The notes under the pieces were generated by a model, which made no database searches, was not told the origin of the DNA, and saw nothing but the letters and a program-made list of their open reading frames with translations. Below, piece by piece: positions 1-7,670 of a DNA stretch of 14,965 nt. Every line of letters begins with the position of its first letter. Position 1 is the first letter of the stretch. Source of the DNA: an uncultured Bacilli bacterium (lineage in GTDB: Bacteria > Bacillota_I > Bacilli_A > RF39 > UBA660); the NCBI GenBank assembly GCA_947595415.1, contig CANQER010000014.1, forward strand, positions 1 to 14,965, written 5' to 3'. Position numbers and translations under genes: made by a program.

Positions 1-48
1 ATCAGTTTTTATTTTAACATTTATATTTCCTTTTTTTTCTATTTTTTT

Positions 49-77
49 TGTATAAATAATTGCATAATAAAAATCAA
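49..77 (-). promoter_or_regulatory. Possible minus-strand promoter reading out of the window
   Basis: Read on the minus strand, TTGATT (77–72) and TATACA (54–49) are separated by exactly 17 bases, which resembles a sigma-A promoter firing toward base 1. No open reading frame of useful length starts between it and the window edge: an ATG at 20–18 preceded by AAGGAA is followed by a stop after three codons. Any gene it serves would begin outside the window. It overlaps the terminator stem at 69–115, and the region is so AT-rich that a chance match is quite possible. Confidence 0.2.
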
Positions 78-115
78 GGGTCTAGATGAACTCATTTCGT
101 TTGCCCTTGATTTTT
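69..115. terminator. Long-stem intrinsic terminator, probably bidirectional
   Basis: AAAAATCAAGGG (69–80) and CCCTTGATTTTT (104–115) form a perfect 12-bp stem around a 23-base loop. The + strand 3' arm ends in a T-run, and the A-run of the 5' arm gives a T-run on the minus strand, so it could stop transcription from both sides. It separates whatever lies to the left from the uvrB transcription unit. The large loop is unusual for a simple terminator. Confidence 0.75.
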
Positions 116-211
116 ACTTTTAATGTCGCTTATTTGAGGTTCAAATCAATATTGCAGTTTATTTTGCTATTTAAACATAAAAAAATACAAATTTTCATAT
201 TTAATAATTAC

Positions 212-240
212 TTGTTTTATAACCAAATAAGTGATAAAAT
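212..240 (+). promoter_or_regulatory. Promoter of the uvrB operon
   Basis: TTGTTT (212–217), a 17-base spacer and TAAAAT (235–240), with a TG one base before the -10 (232–233, extended -10). This is a sigma-A type promoter whose start site would fall near 247, giving a leader of about 16 bases before the uvrB ATG at 263. Its position shows that the longer reading frame beginning at 86 cannot be translated from this transcript. I see no Bacillus-type LexA (SOS) box next to it. Confidence 0.65.
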
Positions 241-262
241 GAATATACGAAAGAGGGATAAT

Positions 263-2206
263 ATGTTTGATTTAAAATCACAATATAAACCAGCAGGAGA
301 TCAACCAAAAGCAATCCAACAATTAGTCGAAGGAATAAAAAAAGGAAAAAAACATCAAGTCCTACTTGGTGCCACTGGAACAGGAAAAACATTCACAATC
401 GCTAATGTAATCAAACAAATAAATAAACCAACCCTTGTTTTAGCTCACAACAAAACTTTAGCTGGTCAACTATATGGTGAACTAAAAGAACTATTTCCCA
501 ACAATCATGTCGAATACTTTGTATCATACTATGACTACTACCAACCAGAAGCATACGTCGCTTCATCTGATACATATATCGAAAAAGACGCCTCAATAAA
601 CGACGAAATAGATGAACTTAGACACTCAGCTACATCATCCCTATTAAACAACAAAGATGTAATCGTAGTAGCTTCTGTATCATGTATATATGGAATTGGT
701 GAAATCGAAGAATACCAAAACAAAATGTTAACATTAAACATAAACGATAACGTAAACAGAGATGAAATACTAACCAAATTAGTCGATATGTTATACGAAA
801 GAGGAATCTATGATCTAAAAAGAGGAAGTTTTAGAGTAAAAGGTGACGTCTTAGAAATAATACCCATAAATCAACATGGAAAAGGAATCAGAATAGAATT
901 TTGGGGTGACGTAATCGATCGAATAAGTGAATTTGATACCCTAACAGGTAATATCATTCAAGATAAAAAAAGTATCAGTATCTTTCCTGCTAGTCACTTT
1001 GTAACAAGTGAAGACAAACTAAAAATAGCTATCTCTAATATCAAAAAAGAACTAGAAGAAAGATTAGAATACTTTAAAAGTAAAGGAAAACTACTAGAAT
1101 ATCAAAGATTAATGGAAAGGACAAACTACGACTTAGAAATGCTTGCGGAAACAGGATTTTGTAGAGGAGTTGAAAACTATTCTAGACATATAGCCTTAAA
1201 AAAAGAAGGAGAAACTCCCACTACCTTAATCGATTTTTTCAAAGGTGACTTTCTTATGGTCATAGATGAATCCCACGTAACCATCCCTCAAATAAGAGGA
1301 ATGTATAATGGTGATAAAGCAAGAAAAGAAACCCTAGTTGAATATGGATTTAGATTACCTAGTGCCTTAGATAATAGACCCTTAAAATTTAACGAATTTG
1401 AAAAAAAAATAGACCAAGTTATCTATGTATCAGCTACCCCTGGTGATTACGAACTAGAAAAAAGTAAAGAAGTTGTAGAACAAATAATAAGACCAACAGG
1501 ACTATTAGATCCTACCATAGAAGTTAAAAAATCAAAAGGTCAAATAGATGACTTAATCGAAGAAATAAACAAACAAATAGCTAAAAACGAAAGAACCTTA
1601 ATAACAACTTTAACTATACGTATGGCAGAAGAACTAACCACATACTTAAAAAAAATAAATATTAAAGTAGCTTATCTTCACAATGAAATAAAGACCTTAG
1701 AAAGATTAAAAATAATAAGAGATTTAAGAATAGGTAAATATGACGTATTAGTTGGAATAAACTTACTTAGAGAAGGTATTGATATTCCAGAAGTATCTTT
1801 AATAGCTATAATGGACGCTGATAAACAAGGATTCTTAAGAAGTGATCGTAGTTTAATTCAAACAATTGGTAGGGCAGCTAGAAACGCAAATGGTAGAGTA
1901 ATAATGTATGCTGATAAAGTAAGTGAAGCTATGCAAATAGCTATAAACGAAACAAATAGAAGACGTTTAATCCAAATGAAATATAATGAAGAAAATAATA
2001 TAGTTCCAAAAACAATTACTAAAGAAATAAGAGAACTTATCAGTAACAACAAAGAAATAGAAAAAGAACCTACTAAATTAAGTAAAAAAGAAAAAGTAGA
2101 CTTAATGATAAAAGTAGAAGAAGAAATGAAAAAAGCAGCTGCTATTATGGATTTTGAAAGAGCTATGGAATTAAGAGATATTTTATTCGAATTAAAAGGA
2201 AATTAG
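263..2206 (+). CDS. uvrB: UvrB, excinuclease ABC subunit B
   Basis: UvrB is the damage-verifying DEAD-like ATPase of nucleotide excision repair. It is loaded by UvrA and recruits UvrC to cut both sides of a lesion. The 647-residue protein has the usual length. Visible motifs: Walker A GATGTGKT (36–43), the Tyr-rich beta-hairpin that inserts between DNA strands ([10 protein letters not shown], 89–98), the DESH box (335–338), SATPGDYE (390–397), the helicase motif QTIGRAARN, and a C-terminal UVR domain that contacts UvrC (about 612–647). The frame stays open upstream to 86, but ATG 263 is preceded by AGAGGG at a 5-base gap, lies downstream of a good promoter, and yields the family-standard N-terminus ([14 protein letters not shown]). 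uvrA is not in the window. The first two-thirds of the gene is rich in C-ending codons, unlike the rest of the window. Confidence 0.97.
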   Translation: MFDLKSQYKPAGDQPKAIQQLVEGIKKGKKHQVLLGATGTGKTFTIANVIKQINKPTLVLAHNKTLAGQLYGELKELFPNNHVEYFVSYYDYYQPEAYVASSDTYIEKDASINDEIDELRHSATSSLLNNKDVIVVASVSCIYGIGEIEEYQNKMLTLNINDNVNRDEILTKLVDMLYERGIYDLKRGSFRVKGDVLEIIPINQHGKGIRIEFWGDVIDRISEFDTLTGNIIQDKKSISIFPASHFVTSEDKLKIAISNIKKELEERLEYFKSKGKLLEYQRLMERTNYDLEMLAETGFCRGVENYSRHIALKKEGETPTTLIDFFKGDFLMVIDESHVTIPQIRGMYNGDKARKETLVEYGFRLPSALDNRPLKFNEFEKKIDQVIYVSATPGDYELEKSKEVVEQIIRPTGLLDPTIEVKKSKGQIDDLIEEINKQIAKNERTLITTLTIRMAEELTTYLKKINIKVAYLHNEIKTLERLKIIRDLRIGKYDVLVGINLLREGIDIPEVSLIAIMDADKQGFLRSDRSLIQTIGRAARNANGRVIMYADKVSEAMQIAINETNRRRLIQMKYNEENNIVPKTITKEIRELISNNKEIEKEPTKLSKKEKVDLMIKVEEEMKKAAAIMDFERAMELRDILFELKGN

Positions 2207-2214
2207 GAGATAAT

Positions 2215-2607
2215 ATGAATAAAAAAATAGTTGAATTTGTTTTAAATACTTTTTTAAATATAGTTATTTTATTAATTGTATCTCATATTTTTAAAAAGAC
2301 TATTTATATTGATGGATCTTTATTTGGACTATGGTATATTTTAGTAACCATTATAATATTTTTACTTAATAAAACAATAAAACCTATAATAGTTTGGTTA
2401 ACTTTACCTATCACAGCTTTAACTTTAGGTATATTTTATCCTTTTATAAACGTATTTATTTTAAATATTGTTGATTTAATATTAGGAAATCACTTTAATA
2501 TTCAAGGATTATTTATACCTTTTATTCTAGCTATTTTAATAGCTATTATGAATATTGTTTTAAGTGAAATATTTATAAAACCAATAACTTTAAAAATGAA
2601 AGGATGA
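2215..2607 (+). CDS. YvlD-like membrane protein (phage holin family 4 superfamily)
   Basis: A 130-residue, very hydrophobic protein with about four transmembrane helices. The core NKTIKPIIVWLTLPITALTLG and a following N-rich helix match the YvlD/Phage_holin_4 family (PF04020) as I know it. These are small chromosomal inner-membrane proteins of unclear function and are not necessarily holins. The start is supported by AGGAGA overlapping the uvrB stop, 4–5 bases before the ATG. Only 8 bases separate it from uvrB and 4 from lgt, so it should be co-transcribed with both. In B. subtilis yvlD also lies close to uvrBA and just before hprK–lgt; here hprK is absent. Function remains unknown, possibly envelope-stress related as in Bacillus. 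Confidence 0.85.
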   Translation: MNKKIVEFVLNTFLNIVILLIVSHIFKKTIYIDGSLFGLWYILVTIIIFLLNKTIKPIIVWLTLPITALTLGIFYPFINVFILNIVDLILGNHFNIQGLFIPFILAILIAIMNIVLSEIFIKPITLKMKG

Positions 2608-2611
2608 TCAT

Positions 2612-3391
2612 ATGAACCCTATTTTATTTCAATTTGGAAATATAACTATCTATTGGTATTCTTTTTTCATTTTAATGGCATCTTTAGTAGGAGGATTTTT
2701 AGCCATAAAAGAAGCTTTAAAATTTAATATTGATAAAGATTTTATAGTTAATTTACTTTTTTATATGATTCCTATTGTAATTATAGGAGCTAGACTTTAT
2801 TACGTTGTTTTCAATTTTGACTATTATAAAAGTAATCCCATAGATATTGTAAAAATATGGGAAGGAGGCCTTGCGATTCATGGAGGAATTATCTTTGGTT
2901 TAATTTGGGTTATATATTATAGTAAAAAACACAAAGTTAATACCTATAGACTTTTAGATATTGGAGCTGTTAGTATAATAATAGGGCAAGCGATTGGAAG
3001 ATGGGGTAATTTCTTCAACAGTGAAGCTCATGGTCCTATAACTACCCTTCAAACTTTAAAAAGTCAATTTATTCCTGATTTTATTATTAATGGGATGTAT
3101 ATTAATTACCAATATTACCTTCCTACCTTTTTATATGAATCAATATGGTGTTTAATAGGATTTATAATACTTTTAATTTTAAGAAGAGTTAAAAAAATAA
3201 AATTAGGTCAACTTTTTGGAATTTACCTTATTTGGTATGGAATAGGTAGGTTTTTAATCGAATCTTTACGTACTGATAGTTTAATGTTTTTAAACCTTAA
3301 AATGGCTCAAGTTGTATCTATTTTAATGATTGTAGGGGGAATAATTTTGTGTATTTTAAGAAGAAAATCTAAACCTTATCACAAAGTCTAA
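2612..3391 (+). CDS. lgt: Prolipoprotein diacylglyceryl transferase
   Basis: Lgt moves a diacylglyceryl group from phosphatidylglycerol to the lipobox cysteine of prolipoproteins, the first step of lipoprotein maturation in the cytoplasmic membrane. The 259-residue multi-pass protein carries the family signature GRWGNFFNSEAHG (129–141) with its essential Arg and Asn, plus GGLAIHGG (85–92) with the conserved His, GARLYYV (59–65), PTFLYES (171–177) and GRFLIESLR (212–220), which holds another Arg required in E. coli Lgt. Length is near that of other Firmicute Lgt proteins. AAAGGATG overlapping the end of the preceding gene serves as the ribosome site. It closes the uvrB–yvlD–lgt run; no terminator is visible after it, and a new promoter starts at once. 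Confidence 0.97.
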   Translation: MNPILFQFGNITIYWYSFFILMASLVGGFLAIKEALKFNIDKDFIVNLLFYMIPIVIIGARLYYVVFNFDYYKSNPIDIVKIWEGGLAIHGGIIFGLIWVIYYSKKHKVNTYRLLDIGAVSIIIGQAIGRWGNFFNSEAHGPITTLQTLKSQFIPDFIINGMYINYQYYLPTFLYESIWCLIGFIILLILRRVKKIKLGQLFGIYLIWYGIGRFLIESLRTDSLMFLNLKMAQVVSILMIVGGIILCILRRKSKPYHKV

Positions 3392-3420
3392 TCGACAATG
3401 TTTATAAAATATAGTATAAT
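3392..3420 (+). promoter_or_regulatory. Promoter of the DHH–rplI–dnaB operon
   Basis: TCGACA (3392–3397, 5 of 6 bases of the -35 consensus), a 17-base spacer and a perfect TATAAT (3415–3420). The predicted start site near 3427 leaves a leader of only about 10 bases, just enough for the GAGGTG ribosome site before ATG 3437. The promoter begins on the base after the lgt stop codon. It rules out the alternative upstream ATG at 3398, which would lie before the transcription start. Confidence 0.75.
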
Positions 3421-3436
3421 GGAATTGAGGTGTAAT

Positions 3437-4411
3437 ATGGATAAAGCATTTAGAAGACTAACAAAGTTAATAAAAAGTTATGATAATATTCTTATTATGA
3501 CTCATTCTAATCCAGATTTAGATGGTTTTGGATCTGCTTTAGTTTTATATAAAATTGTTAAACAGTTTAAAAAACAATGTTTTATTGTTTATGAAAAAGA
3601 TGAAAATTCAAAAACTATTGAAAAAACTTTATCTAAATTAGATAAATATCAAATAACAGTAGATCTTATAAGTAAAAAAGAATCATTAAAATTACCTAGT
3701 GATAAAACCTTACTTATTATTTTAGATACTCATAGTGAAAAATTGTTGTATTTTCCTAAACTAACTTCTACTTATTCTAATATAGTAGTAATCGATCATC
3801 ATATAAAAAGTAAGGATTATATTAAAAATACCAAACTTAACTACATTAACTCAACTGCATCTAGTGTAAATGAAATTATAGCTAATTATAGTAGATATTT
3901 AAATAAAAGTATTGATCCTATTCTAGCTACTATTTTACTAGCTGGAATGGAAATTGATACTAATGGATTTAATTTAAAAACAAGTGATAAAACTTATGAA
4001 ACAGCTGCTTATCTAATAAGAATGGGAGCTGATAATATTGAAAAACAAGAACTACTTAAACAAGATAAGGATGACTATATTAAACAACAAGATTTTGTTA
4101 AAAACAGTTATATGATAAATAGTAATATGGGTATTTGTACTTTAGATGGTAATATTTATGAACCTAAAGATCTAGCTAAAATAGCTGAAGAAATGCTTCA
4201 GTTTGAAGATGTAGAAGCTTCTTTTGCGATAGGATTTGTCGATAAAAATATTGTAGGAGTTAGTGCTAGATCAATGGGAAATATTAATGTAGAAAAAATT
4301 ATGACTTTTTTTAATGGAGGAGGTCATATAACTAATGCTGCTTGTCAAATTGAAGGAAAAAGTATAAGACAAGTAAGAGATATGATTATAAAAAAGGTAA
4401 ATAAAAGGTGA
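3437..4411 (+). CDS. Stand-alone GdpP-type DHH/DHHA1 phosphoesterase (c-di-AMP or oligonucleotide)
   Basis: A 324-residue cytosolic DHH-family phosphoesterase. The metal-binding motifs are all present: MTHSNPDLDG (H23, D27, D29), D97 in LDTH, D120-H121-H122 in VIDHH and D174 in MEIDTNGF. The DHHA1 substrate loop is GGGH (294–297). The run LLAGMEIDTNGF followed by KTS, AAYL and GAD resembles the C-terminal catalytic half of GdpP, the membrane c-di-AMP phosphodiesterase, and gdpP–rplI–dnaC is the B. subtilis gene order. However, the two transmembrane helices, PAS domain and degenerate GGDEF domain of GdpP are missing. It may hydrolyse c-di-AMP, or act like Pde2/NrnA on pApA and nano-RNA. ATG 3437 (GAGGTG 4 bases upstream) is chosen over ATG 3398, which falls inside the promoter. 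Confidence 0.85.
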   Translation: MDKAFRRLTKLIKSYDNILIMTHSNPDLDGFGSALVLYKIVKQFKKQCFIVYEKDENSKTIEKTLSKLDKYQITVDLISKKESLKLPSDKTLLIILDTHSEKLLYFPKLTSTYSNIVVIDHHIKSKDYIKNTKLNYINSTASSVNEIIANYSRYLNKSIDPILATILLAGMEIDTNGFNLKTSDKTYETAAYLIRMGADNIEKQELLKQDKDDYIKQQDFVKNSYMINSNMGICTLDGNIYEPKDLAKIAEEMLQFEDVEASFAIGFVDKNIVGVSARSMGNINVEKIMTFFNGGGHITNAACQIEGKSIRQVRDMIIKKVNKR

Positions 4412-4415
4412 TATA

Positions 4416-4856
4416 ATGAAAGTTATTTTGTTAGAGGATGTTAAAAAATGGGGTAAAAAAAACGATATAATCGATGTTAAGGATGGTTATGGTAATTTTT
4501 TAATTAGTGAAAAAAAAGCTCTTTTAGCTACTTCTAATAATGTTCGAACTTTAAATCGTAATATGGCTATTGATGCTTTAGAAGAAAATCTTTTAATAAA
4601 AGATATGGAGTCTTTAAAAGATAAGTTAAGTAAAGTTGTATTAGAGTTTAATCTAAAAGCTAATAAAGATCGTGTTTTTGGAAGTATCAGTACTAAACAA
4701 ATAGCTAGTAAATTAAAGAGTTTAGGTTATGATATTGATAAAAAACAAATAAATTTAAAGGATGCAATTACCTCTTTAGGGTATCATGAAGTAGAAATAA
4801 ATCTTCATAAGAAAGTTAAAGCTACGATAAAAGTTCAAGTTTTAGAAAGTAAGTGA
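4416..4856 (+). CDS. rplI: 50S ribosomal protein L9
   Basis: L9 binds 23S rRNA near the L1 stalk base and bridges to neighbouring ribosomes, helping reading-frame maintenance. The 146-residue product has the canonical N-terminal RNA-binding domain (MKVILLEDVKKWGKK, then DVKDGYGNFLI), a long connecting helix and a C-terminal domain ending in KVKATIKVQVLE, so it is full length. Family members usually carry more Gly and Ala at the ends of the N-domain signature; here it is slightly degenerate but clear. The ribosome site AAAGGTGAT overlaps the stop of the preceding gene, with only 4 bases between the genes, so translation is probably coupled. The rplI–dnaB order is widely conserved in Firmicutes. 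Confidence 0.96.
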   Translation: MKVILLEDVKKWGKKNDIIDVKDGYGNFLISEKKALLATSNNVRTLNRNMAIDALEENLLIKDMESLKDKLSKVVLEFNLKANKDRVFGSISTKQIASKLKSLGYDIDKKQINLKDAITSLGYHEVEINLHKKVKATIKVQVLESK

Positions 4857-4860
4857 TAGT

Positions 4861-6210
4861 ATGAAAGGTCGAGAAATACCTCACAATTTAGATGCTGAAA
4901 AATCAGTTTTAGGATCAATGTTTTTATCAGAATATGCTTTACAAAAAGCTATTGAAAGTTTAGATAAAGATGTTTTTTATTCTGATAGTCACAGAAAAAT
5001 ATTTACAGTTTTATGTGATTTAGCTGAAAAAAAAGTAGCTATTGATTTAACTACAGTAACAGATGAATTAGAAAATAGGGGTTATTTAAAACAAATTGGT
5101 GATATTGAGTATTTAACTGAGGTTTTAAATTCTGTACCTAGTGCATCTAATATTGAATACTACATTAAAATAGTTGAAGAAAAAGCTATTTTAAGACGTT
5201 TGATTGAAGAGTCTAATAAAATAATTGAACAAAGTTTTAATTCTTTATCTGATGTAGGACAAGTTTTAGATAGTGCTGAAAAAAACATTTTGAATGTTGT
5301 TAAAACAAGAAAGGGATCAGAGTTTAAAAATATTCAAGATGTTTTGTTTAAAACCCAATCAGATTTGGAAAAATTAGCTAAAAATAAAAGTGAAATTACA
5401 GGTTTGGCGACTGGTTTTTATGATTTAGATAAAATAACATCAGGACTTCATCCTAATGAACTTATCATAATCGCAGCTCGTCCAGCTATGGGAAAAACAG
5501 CTCTTGCTTTAAATATCGCAACTAATGTAGCTATAAATTCTAAAAAAACAGTAGCTTTGTTTAACCTTGAAATGGGTTCAGAACAACTAGCGATGCGTAT
5601 GCTTTCATCTGTGGGTCAAATAACAGGTAACAAGTTAAAAACAGGACGACTTGAAAATAGTGATTGGAAAAGAATCAATGAAGCAATTAGTCGTCTAGCT
5701 GATACTAAAATATATATCGATGATACACCAGGTATTAATATAAGTGAAATAAGAGCTAAATGTCGTCGTTTAGCCAGTATGGATGATGGTCTTGATTTGG
5801 TTGTTATTGATTACCTTCAATTGATTCAAGGATCATCTAGATATTTATCACAACGTCAACAAGAAGTATCAGAAATTTCACGTTCTTTAAAAACTTTAGC
5901 GATGGAGTTAAACATACCTATTATTGCTTTAGCTCAATTGTCACGTAGTGTTGAAAGTAGAGGACGTGATGATAAAAGACCAATTTTAAGTGACTTAAGA
6001 GAATCTGGATCAATCGAACAAGATGCAGATATTGTAGCTTTCTTGTATCGTGATGATTATTATGATAAAGAAGCTTCTATTGACGAAAATACTAGTAAAA
6101 GTGAGTTTATTATAGGAAAACATCGTAATGGACCAACTACTACTATAAATTTGATATTTAAAAGAGATACTAGTACTTTTGTAAATTATATAAATAAAGA
6201 AGAAGATTAG
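4861..6210 (+). CDS. dnaB: Replicative DNA helicase DnaB (DnaC of Bacillus nomenclature)
   Basis: The hexameric 5'-3' helicase of the replication fork, which works with primase and a helicase loader. The 449-residue protein has the N-terminal DnaB domain (about 6–105; starts IPHNLDAEKSVLGSMFLSE), a linker, and the RecA-like C-terminal domain with Walker A ARPAMGKT (206–213), Walker B VVIDYLQL (314–321), the QLSRSVESR sensor loop (359–367), SDLRESGSIEQDAD (377–390) and the GKHRNGPT element (419–426) with the arginine finger. No intein is present, although this gene is a common intein host. The ribosome site is weak (AAGTGA overlapping the rplI stop, 4-base gap), which suggests coupling to rplI translation. 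Confidence 0.97.
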   Translation: MKGREIPHNLDAEKSVLGSMFLSEYALQKAIESLDKDVFYSDSHRKIFTVLCDLAEKKVAIDLTTVTDELENRGYLKQIGDIEYLTEVLNSVPSASNIEYYIKIVEEKAILRRLIEESNKIIEQSFNSLSDVGQVLDSAEKNILNVVKTRKGSEFKNIQDVLFKTQSDLEKLAKNKSEITGLATGFYDLDKITSGLHPNELIIIAARPAMGKTALALNIATNVAINSKKTVALFNLEMGSEQLAMRMLSSVGQITGNKLKTGRLENSDWKRINEAISRLADTKIYIDDTPGINISEIRAKCRRLASMDDGLDLVVIDYLQLIQGSSRYLSQRQQEVSEISRSLKTLAMELNIPIIALAQLSRSVESRGRDDKRPILSDLRESGSIEQDADIVAFLYRDDYYDKEASIDENTSKSEFIIGKHRNGPTTTINLIFKRDTSTFVNYINKEED

Positions 6211-6218
6211 GTGATATT

Positions 6219-7670
6219 TTGAAAAAGACAACAATTTTAGCAGTCATATTAATAGCTATAGCTGCTTTTGGATTTGGATTTAGTTATACTAAAAGTAGTG
6301 AACCAAAAACAGTTTATCAAGTATATTTGGATAATGAAGTATTAGGGGTTATAAACTCTAAAAAAGCGTTAGAACAATATATTGATAATCAAGGTAAAAT
6401 GTATAAGGAAAAATTAGATGTTGATAAGATTTATGCTCCTAATGGATTAGAGATTAAAAAAATGATTACTTATAGTAATAAAATCGATAAAGTAAAAGAC
6501 ATCTATCAAAAAATATTAGAAAAAAAACCTTTTACTGTTAGAGGTTATCAAGTAAAAATAAAATATCCTAAAAAAAATAAAATAATTTATACACTAGATC
6601 CTAATTTATTTAATGAAGCTTTAAAGCAAACAGTAAAAACGTATATAGGAAGTAAACGTTATGATTCTTATATGAATAAAAGTCAAAAAGATATTGTAAG
6701 TACAGGTTCGATTATTGAAAAAATATATGTTGAAGAAGATCGTACAATTAAAGAAGTTCAAATACCTGTTACTGAACAAATATATACAGATGCTTCTAAG
6801 TTATCCCAATATTTACTATTTGGTAATAATGATACAAGTAAAACTTATAAAGTAAAAGTAGGAGATACCTTAGAAAGTATAGCTTATAAACATAAGATAA
6901 ATGTTGAAGAGTTGTTTATTTCCAATCCAGATATTAGAAGTGAAAAAAGTCTTTTATATATTGGTCAAGAAATAAAAATAGGAGTTCCTGATCCTCAACT
7001 TAAAGTAGTTGTTGTAGAATATATTGTAAAAGATGAAGTAAGTAGATATAAAACAGAATATCAATACGATTCAGATCGTTTACTTGGTGATGATTATGTA
7101 TCCCAAAAAGGGGAAAATGGTAAAGATCGTATTACTCAAAGAATAAAAAGAGTTAATGGTAATATTGATTATGTTGATCTAGTTAAAAAAGAAGAAATTA
7201 AACCAATGATTAATGAAATTGTTGTTAAGGGTGAAAGATATCAACCAGGTGTAGCTATTAATGGATCTTGGGCATGGCCAACTAATAGTGGTTATATTAT
7301 CACATCTGATTATTCTTATCGTTCTAATCCATTTAGTGGTGCACGTGAACACCATAGTGGTATTGATATAGCTGGTACAGGTTATGGATCTAATGTTTAT
7401 GCTGCTAATAATGGAACTATCATTACAGCAGGATGGCATTACAGTTATGGTAATTATATTGTCATTAACCACAACAATGGATATTCTACTTTGTATGCTC
7501 ATATGTCTAGATTAAAATATACAAAAACTGGTATTAATGTTGGTCGTGGTGATGTTATAGGTTATGTTGGAATGACTGGTTCAGCTAGTGGTCCTCACTT
7601 ACATTTTGAACTATGGAAAGGTATACCATGGACTGGATATCGTCTTAGTCCTTGGACTTTATATCAATGA
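6219..7670 (+). CDS. LysM–G5–M23 peptidoglycan endopeptidase, membrane anchored
   Basis: A 483-residue wall hydrolase with an uncleaved-looking N-terminal membrane helix (about 7–23), an unassigned extracellular domain (about 32–195), a LysM wall-binding domain (209–254, YKVKVGDTLESIA), a G5 domain (about 262–338) and a C-terminal M23/LytM metallopeptidase (about 350–483). All zinc and catalytic residues are present: H379 and D383 in HHSGID, H428 in YAHMS, H460 and H462 in PHLHFE. It should therefore be active, cutting peptide cross-links. It begins with TTG at 6219, preceded by AGGTGAT at a 4–5-base gap, and its end overlaps walJ by 4 bases. In B. subtilis the walRKHI genes precede walJ; here this hydrolase takes that place, which suggests a link to wall homeostasis. 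Confidence 0.92.
   Translation: MKKTTILAVILIAIAAFGFGFSYTKSSEPKTVYQVYLDNEVLGVINSKKALEQYIDNQGKMYKEKLDVDKIYAPNGLEIKKMITYSNKIDKVKDIYQKILEKKPFTVRGYQVKIKYPKKNKIIYTLDPNLFNEALKQTVKTYIGSKRYDSYMNKSQKDIVSTGSIIEKIYVEEDRTIKEVQIPVTEQIYTDASKLSQYLLFGNNDTSKTYKVKVGDTLESIAYKHKINVEELFISNPDIRSEKSLLYIGQEIKIGVPDPQLKVVVVEYIVKDEVSRYKTEYQYDSDRLLGDDYVSQKGENGKDRITQRIKRVNGNIDYVDLVKKEEIKPMINEIVVKGERYQPGVAINGSWAWPTNSGYIITSDYSYRSNPFSGAREHHSGIDIAGTGYGSNVYAANNGTIITAGWHYSYGNYIVINHNNGYSTLYAHMSRLKYTKTGINVGRGDVIGYVGMTGSASGPHLHFELWKGIPWTGYRLSPWTLYQ

Noticed and set aside
86..105. Possible LexA/SOS box near uvrB
   Set aside because: On the minus strand CGAAATGAGTTC resembles GAAC-N4-GTTC only loosely, with wrong spacing, and sits in a terminator loop far from the promoter.
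1..123. Open frame from the window edge to a TAA at 121–123
   Set aside because: The product is mostly Phe, Ile and Tyr from T-runs, and the frame runs through the perfect terminator stem, so it is most likely non-coding.
86..262. N-terminal extension of uvrB (59 extra codons)
   Set aside because: It begins inside the terminator hairpin and covers the promoter at 212–240. The encoded stretch is hydrophobic and not UvrB-like, and ATG 263 has a good ribosome site and the standard N-terminus.
3398..3436. Earlier ATG for the DHH protein
   Set aside because: It lies inside the TCGACA–N17–TATAAT promoter, has no ribosome site, and the extra residues are not family-like.
4861..6210. Intein or insertion in dnaB
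   Set aside because: The protein has normal length and uninterrupted Walker A, Walker B and C-terminal motifs.
7652..7666. TTG start five codons upstream of walJ
   Set aside because: The ATGA overlap at 7667 gives the usual short WalJ N-terminus; the TTG adds residues not expected before the first strand.
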